Assembly (NCBI RefSeq): GCF_034424215.1
Contig: NZ_CP139960.1
Span: 5,479,187-5,543,186, forward strand
Reading direction: 5' to 3'
Length of the DNA: 64,000 bases
Source of the DNA: Niabella yanshanensis
GTDB taxonomy: Bacteria > Bacteroidota > Bacteroidia > Chitinophagales > Chitinophagaceae
Positions 62,073-64,000 of the stretch are shown one piece after another (position 1 is the first letter of the stretch; every line of letters starts with the position of its first letter). The notes beneath the pieces are model-generated. The model ran no database searches, was not told where the DNA came from, and saw only the letters and a program-made list of their open reading frames with translations. The translations under genes and the position numbers were made by a program.

Positions 62073-64000
62073 ATGATATCATTTAGACAAACGCTGGCAT
62101 TAAAAGCCGTTGTTGTGATGATTTGTTGCCTTCCTCTCGGCCTATTGGCACAATCAGACACAACTGCCATTAATACAATGAGTGAGAATGATTCTGCCCA
62201 AACTATCTATCCACTTATTTTTTATAAAATTAAAAAGTCTGGGTCTACTGCATCCGCTTCGGTGGTTCCGGGAACGTCTATTCGTCACACCCCTGTCATG
62301 TCGTTTCCGGCAGGACTCGCCGGCCAGTTACCGGGTTTGAAAATAAACCAGACCAACGGACAGCCATTAAATGAAGGCATATCTATGTTATTGCGGGGCA
62401 GATCACCATTGGTGTTAATAGATGGAATACCCCGGTCTATCACAGAAATTGGTATAGAGGAAATTGAATCGGTTACCGTATTGAAGGATGCTGTAGCGTT
62501 GGCGATGCTGGGTGTAAGGGGAGCCGGGGGCGCAATTTCCGTAGTTACAAAAAAAGGAGCCCCGATGAAATCAGAAATTAACTTCTCTGGTCAGTGGGGT
62601 ACCCAACAGCCCACCCAGAACCTGATTGGCAACCCCCTGGACGCTTACCAATATGCCTTGTTATATAATGAGGCCTTGAAAAACGACGGACTATCTGTAG
62701 CCAATAACGGTTTCAGTGATGCCGCGATACAGGCGTATAAAGATGGTTCCGACCCTTATTTATACCCTAACGTGAACTGGAGGGACGAGGTAACAAGAAA
62801 GTCTGCGCCCGTGGCCCGTTATAATATAAATGCACGAGGTGGGAATGAGTTTTTTAAATACTTCGTAAATCTGGAGCATTTTAACCAGGATGGCTTTTTT
62901 AAAACCGACAATAGTAATAACTACAGCACCAATGCCGGTGCCAAAGGCTACTTTGTTCGTTCTAATGTTGATGTAAAAATTACTGACCGGCTTGATGGAG
63001 GTATCTATATTATGGGCCGGATCATGGATCTAAACGCACCGGGTAGCGATGGAGCCAATAATATTTTCCAGGCCATTCTCAATACACCTGCCAGCGCTTA
63101 TCCTATCCGTAATCCGAACGGAAGCTTTGGTGGATCATCCCGTTTTCAAAATAATATTTTGGGACAATCTCAGTATTCAGGCTATTTTATTGGACATACA
63201 AGAACTGTTCTAACCGATTTTTACCTGCGCAGAGATTTAGATGATGTATTACCCGGCTTGTGGGCAAAGGCGCGTGTATCTTTCTTCAGCGATATGCGCG
63301 AGAACTATACCCGTAGCAAAACTTTTGCGGTTTTCCAGATCATGAATAACGATGCCAATACCCCGGTTTATGGGCAGTATGGTACTAATAGCGAACAAGG
63401 TAACAGCAATGCAGTATCTTTTCAGAACCGTTCGAATTTTCAGGAATTTTCAATAGGATATTCCAGGAATAAAGGGCTTCATGACCTGGATCTGTTGTTG
63501 TTGGCTAACCGCGACAATTTGATTGCAGGTTCCAACTTAAAACTAACTGTTCAGGGAATATCTGCGCATGCTTCTTACATGTACGATAAGCGATTTATTG
63601 CTGAGTTCGCCGGTGCTTATAATGGTGCGAACCGGTATCCGTCTGACGGTGGCTTTAAATATGGATTATTTCCTTCTATAGGATTGGGTTGGAATTTACA
63701 TAACGAAAGTTTTTTGAAAAACAAGAATTGGTTAAACGAATTGAAGGTTCACGGTTCTTACGGAATGTCGGGCCTGGATAACGGGAGTTATTTCACATAT
63801 ATTCAATCTTATAATAATGCGCCTACCACTTATTTTGGTACCAGCGCTACTTCCACTACAACCATCGCAGAATCCTTCCTGGCCAACCCAAACATAACGT
63901 ACGAAAAAGCCAAGATGCTCAATATCGGGTTCGATTCCCGTTTTTTGAATAACAGGCTGTCTTTCGACGTAGACTACTACTTTAATAAGTATAGTGACCT
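62073..64000 (+). CDS. SusC/RagA-like TonB-dependent transporter (short N-terminus, cut by window end)
   Basis: The frame runs from the ATG at 62073 (MISFRQTLALKAVVVMICC) to the end without a stop, about 642 codons. The signal peptide ends near LLAQ. The plug begins soon after: MLLRGRSPLVLIDGIPR, IESVTVLKDAVALAMLG and VRGAGGAISVVTKKG, then barrel strands. It lacks a CarboxypepD_reg-like domain, like the transporter at 11040, and shares with it the DAYxYxLLxNEA element. Its SusD partner is expected just past the window. Probably the uptake port of PUL-B. Confidence 0.9.
   Translation, partial: MISFRQTLALKAVVVMICCLPLGLLAQSDTTAINTMSENDSAQTIYPLIFYKIKKSGSTASASVVPGTSIRHTPVMSFPAGLAGQLPGLKINQTNGQPLNEGISMLLRGRSPLVLIDGIPRSITEIGIEEIESVTVLKDAVALAMLGVRGAGGAISVVTKKGAPMKSEINFSGQWGTQQPTQNLIGNPLDAYQYALLYNEALKNDGLSVANNGFSDAAIQAYKDGSDPYLYPNVNWRDEVTRKSAPVARYNINARGGNEFFKYFVNLEHFNQDGFFKTDNSNNYSTNAGAKGYFVRSNVDVKITDRLDGGIYIMGRIMDLNAPGSDGANNIFQAILNTPASAYPIRNPNGSFGGSSRFQNNILGQSQYSGYFIGHTRTVLTDFYLRRDLDDVLPGLWAKARVSFFSDMRENYTRSKTFAVFQIMNNDANTPVYGQYGTNSEQGNSNAVSFQNRSNFQEFSIGYSRNKGLHDLDLLLLANRDNLIAGSNLKLTVQGISAHASYMYDKRFIAEFAGAYNGANRYPSDGGFKYGLFPSIGLGWNLHNESFLKNKNWLNELKVHGSYGMSGLDNGSYFTYIQSYNNAPTTYFGTSATSTTTIAESFLANPNITYEKAKMLNIGFDSRFLNNRLSFDVDYYFNKYSD

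Overview
The window looks like the chromosome of a Bacteroidota bacterium, most likely family Chitinophagaceae (Chitinophaga/Niabella/Niastella-like; genus is my inference). The evidence is three SusC/TonB-type transporters, two SusD lipoproteins, a Reg_prop hybrid two-component sensor, moderate GC, weak ribosome binding sites, and -7 elements of the TAnnTTTG type. I see no tRNA, rRNA, CRISPR array, insertion sequence or phage.

Layout. (1) 1-3790, minus strand: a signalling operon. A short protein with a Cys/Pro tail, a multi-span membrane protein, a one-TM HisKA_3 kinase and a NarL-type regulator are followed by a second tail protein, a second multi-span protein and the start of a second kinase cut by the window edge. 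It looks like a duplicated module. A consensus -7 box and a perfect inverted repeat precede it. (2) 3934-6400: a Ycf48-like propeller and an SDR/DUF2867 protein. (3) 6437-25168: polysaccharide utilisation locus A (PUL-A): a 1373-residue hybrid sensor, divergent from two SusC/SusD pairs, GH88, GH29 and a DUF2264 protein, plus one unknown. (4) 25279-42805: mostly housekeeping and accessory genes: amine oxidase, SH3-metallo-beta-lactamase, short UvrA paralogue, HxlR/SDR divergent pair, thioesterase, histone-like SWIB protein, YihY, a three-gene PepSY iron-uptake operon, a PAS sensor without ATPase domain, a lipoprotein SDR, manganese catalase, a decayed DUF4142 gene and an SPW protein. (5) 43338-64000: PUL-B: a LacI regulator coupled to GH36, GH97, GH2, CE15, GH88, a second GH2, an orphan GH35 C-terminal module, GH3, a DUF4832 lipoprotein and a beta-helix protein. 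After 579 bp carrying two LacI-like palindromes, a third SusC begins and runs off the end.

How the genes work together. Both PULs encode GH88 unsaturated uronyl hydrolases. PUL-B adds a glucuronoyl esterase, GH2 enzymes, two clan-D/GH97 alpha-galactosidase candidates and a GH3. This points to an acidic, uronate-containing branched plant or microbial polysaccharide; the exact substrate cannot be read from sequence. PUL-A is probably induced through its hybrid sensor, PUL-B through LacI. The strongest leads for something new are the duplicated membrane-sensor/kinase module with its operator, the orphan GH35 beta-sandwich protein, and the tandem palindromes before the third SusC.
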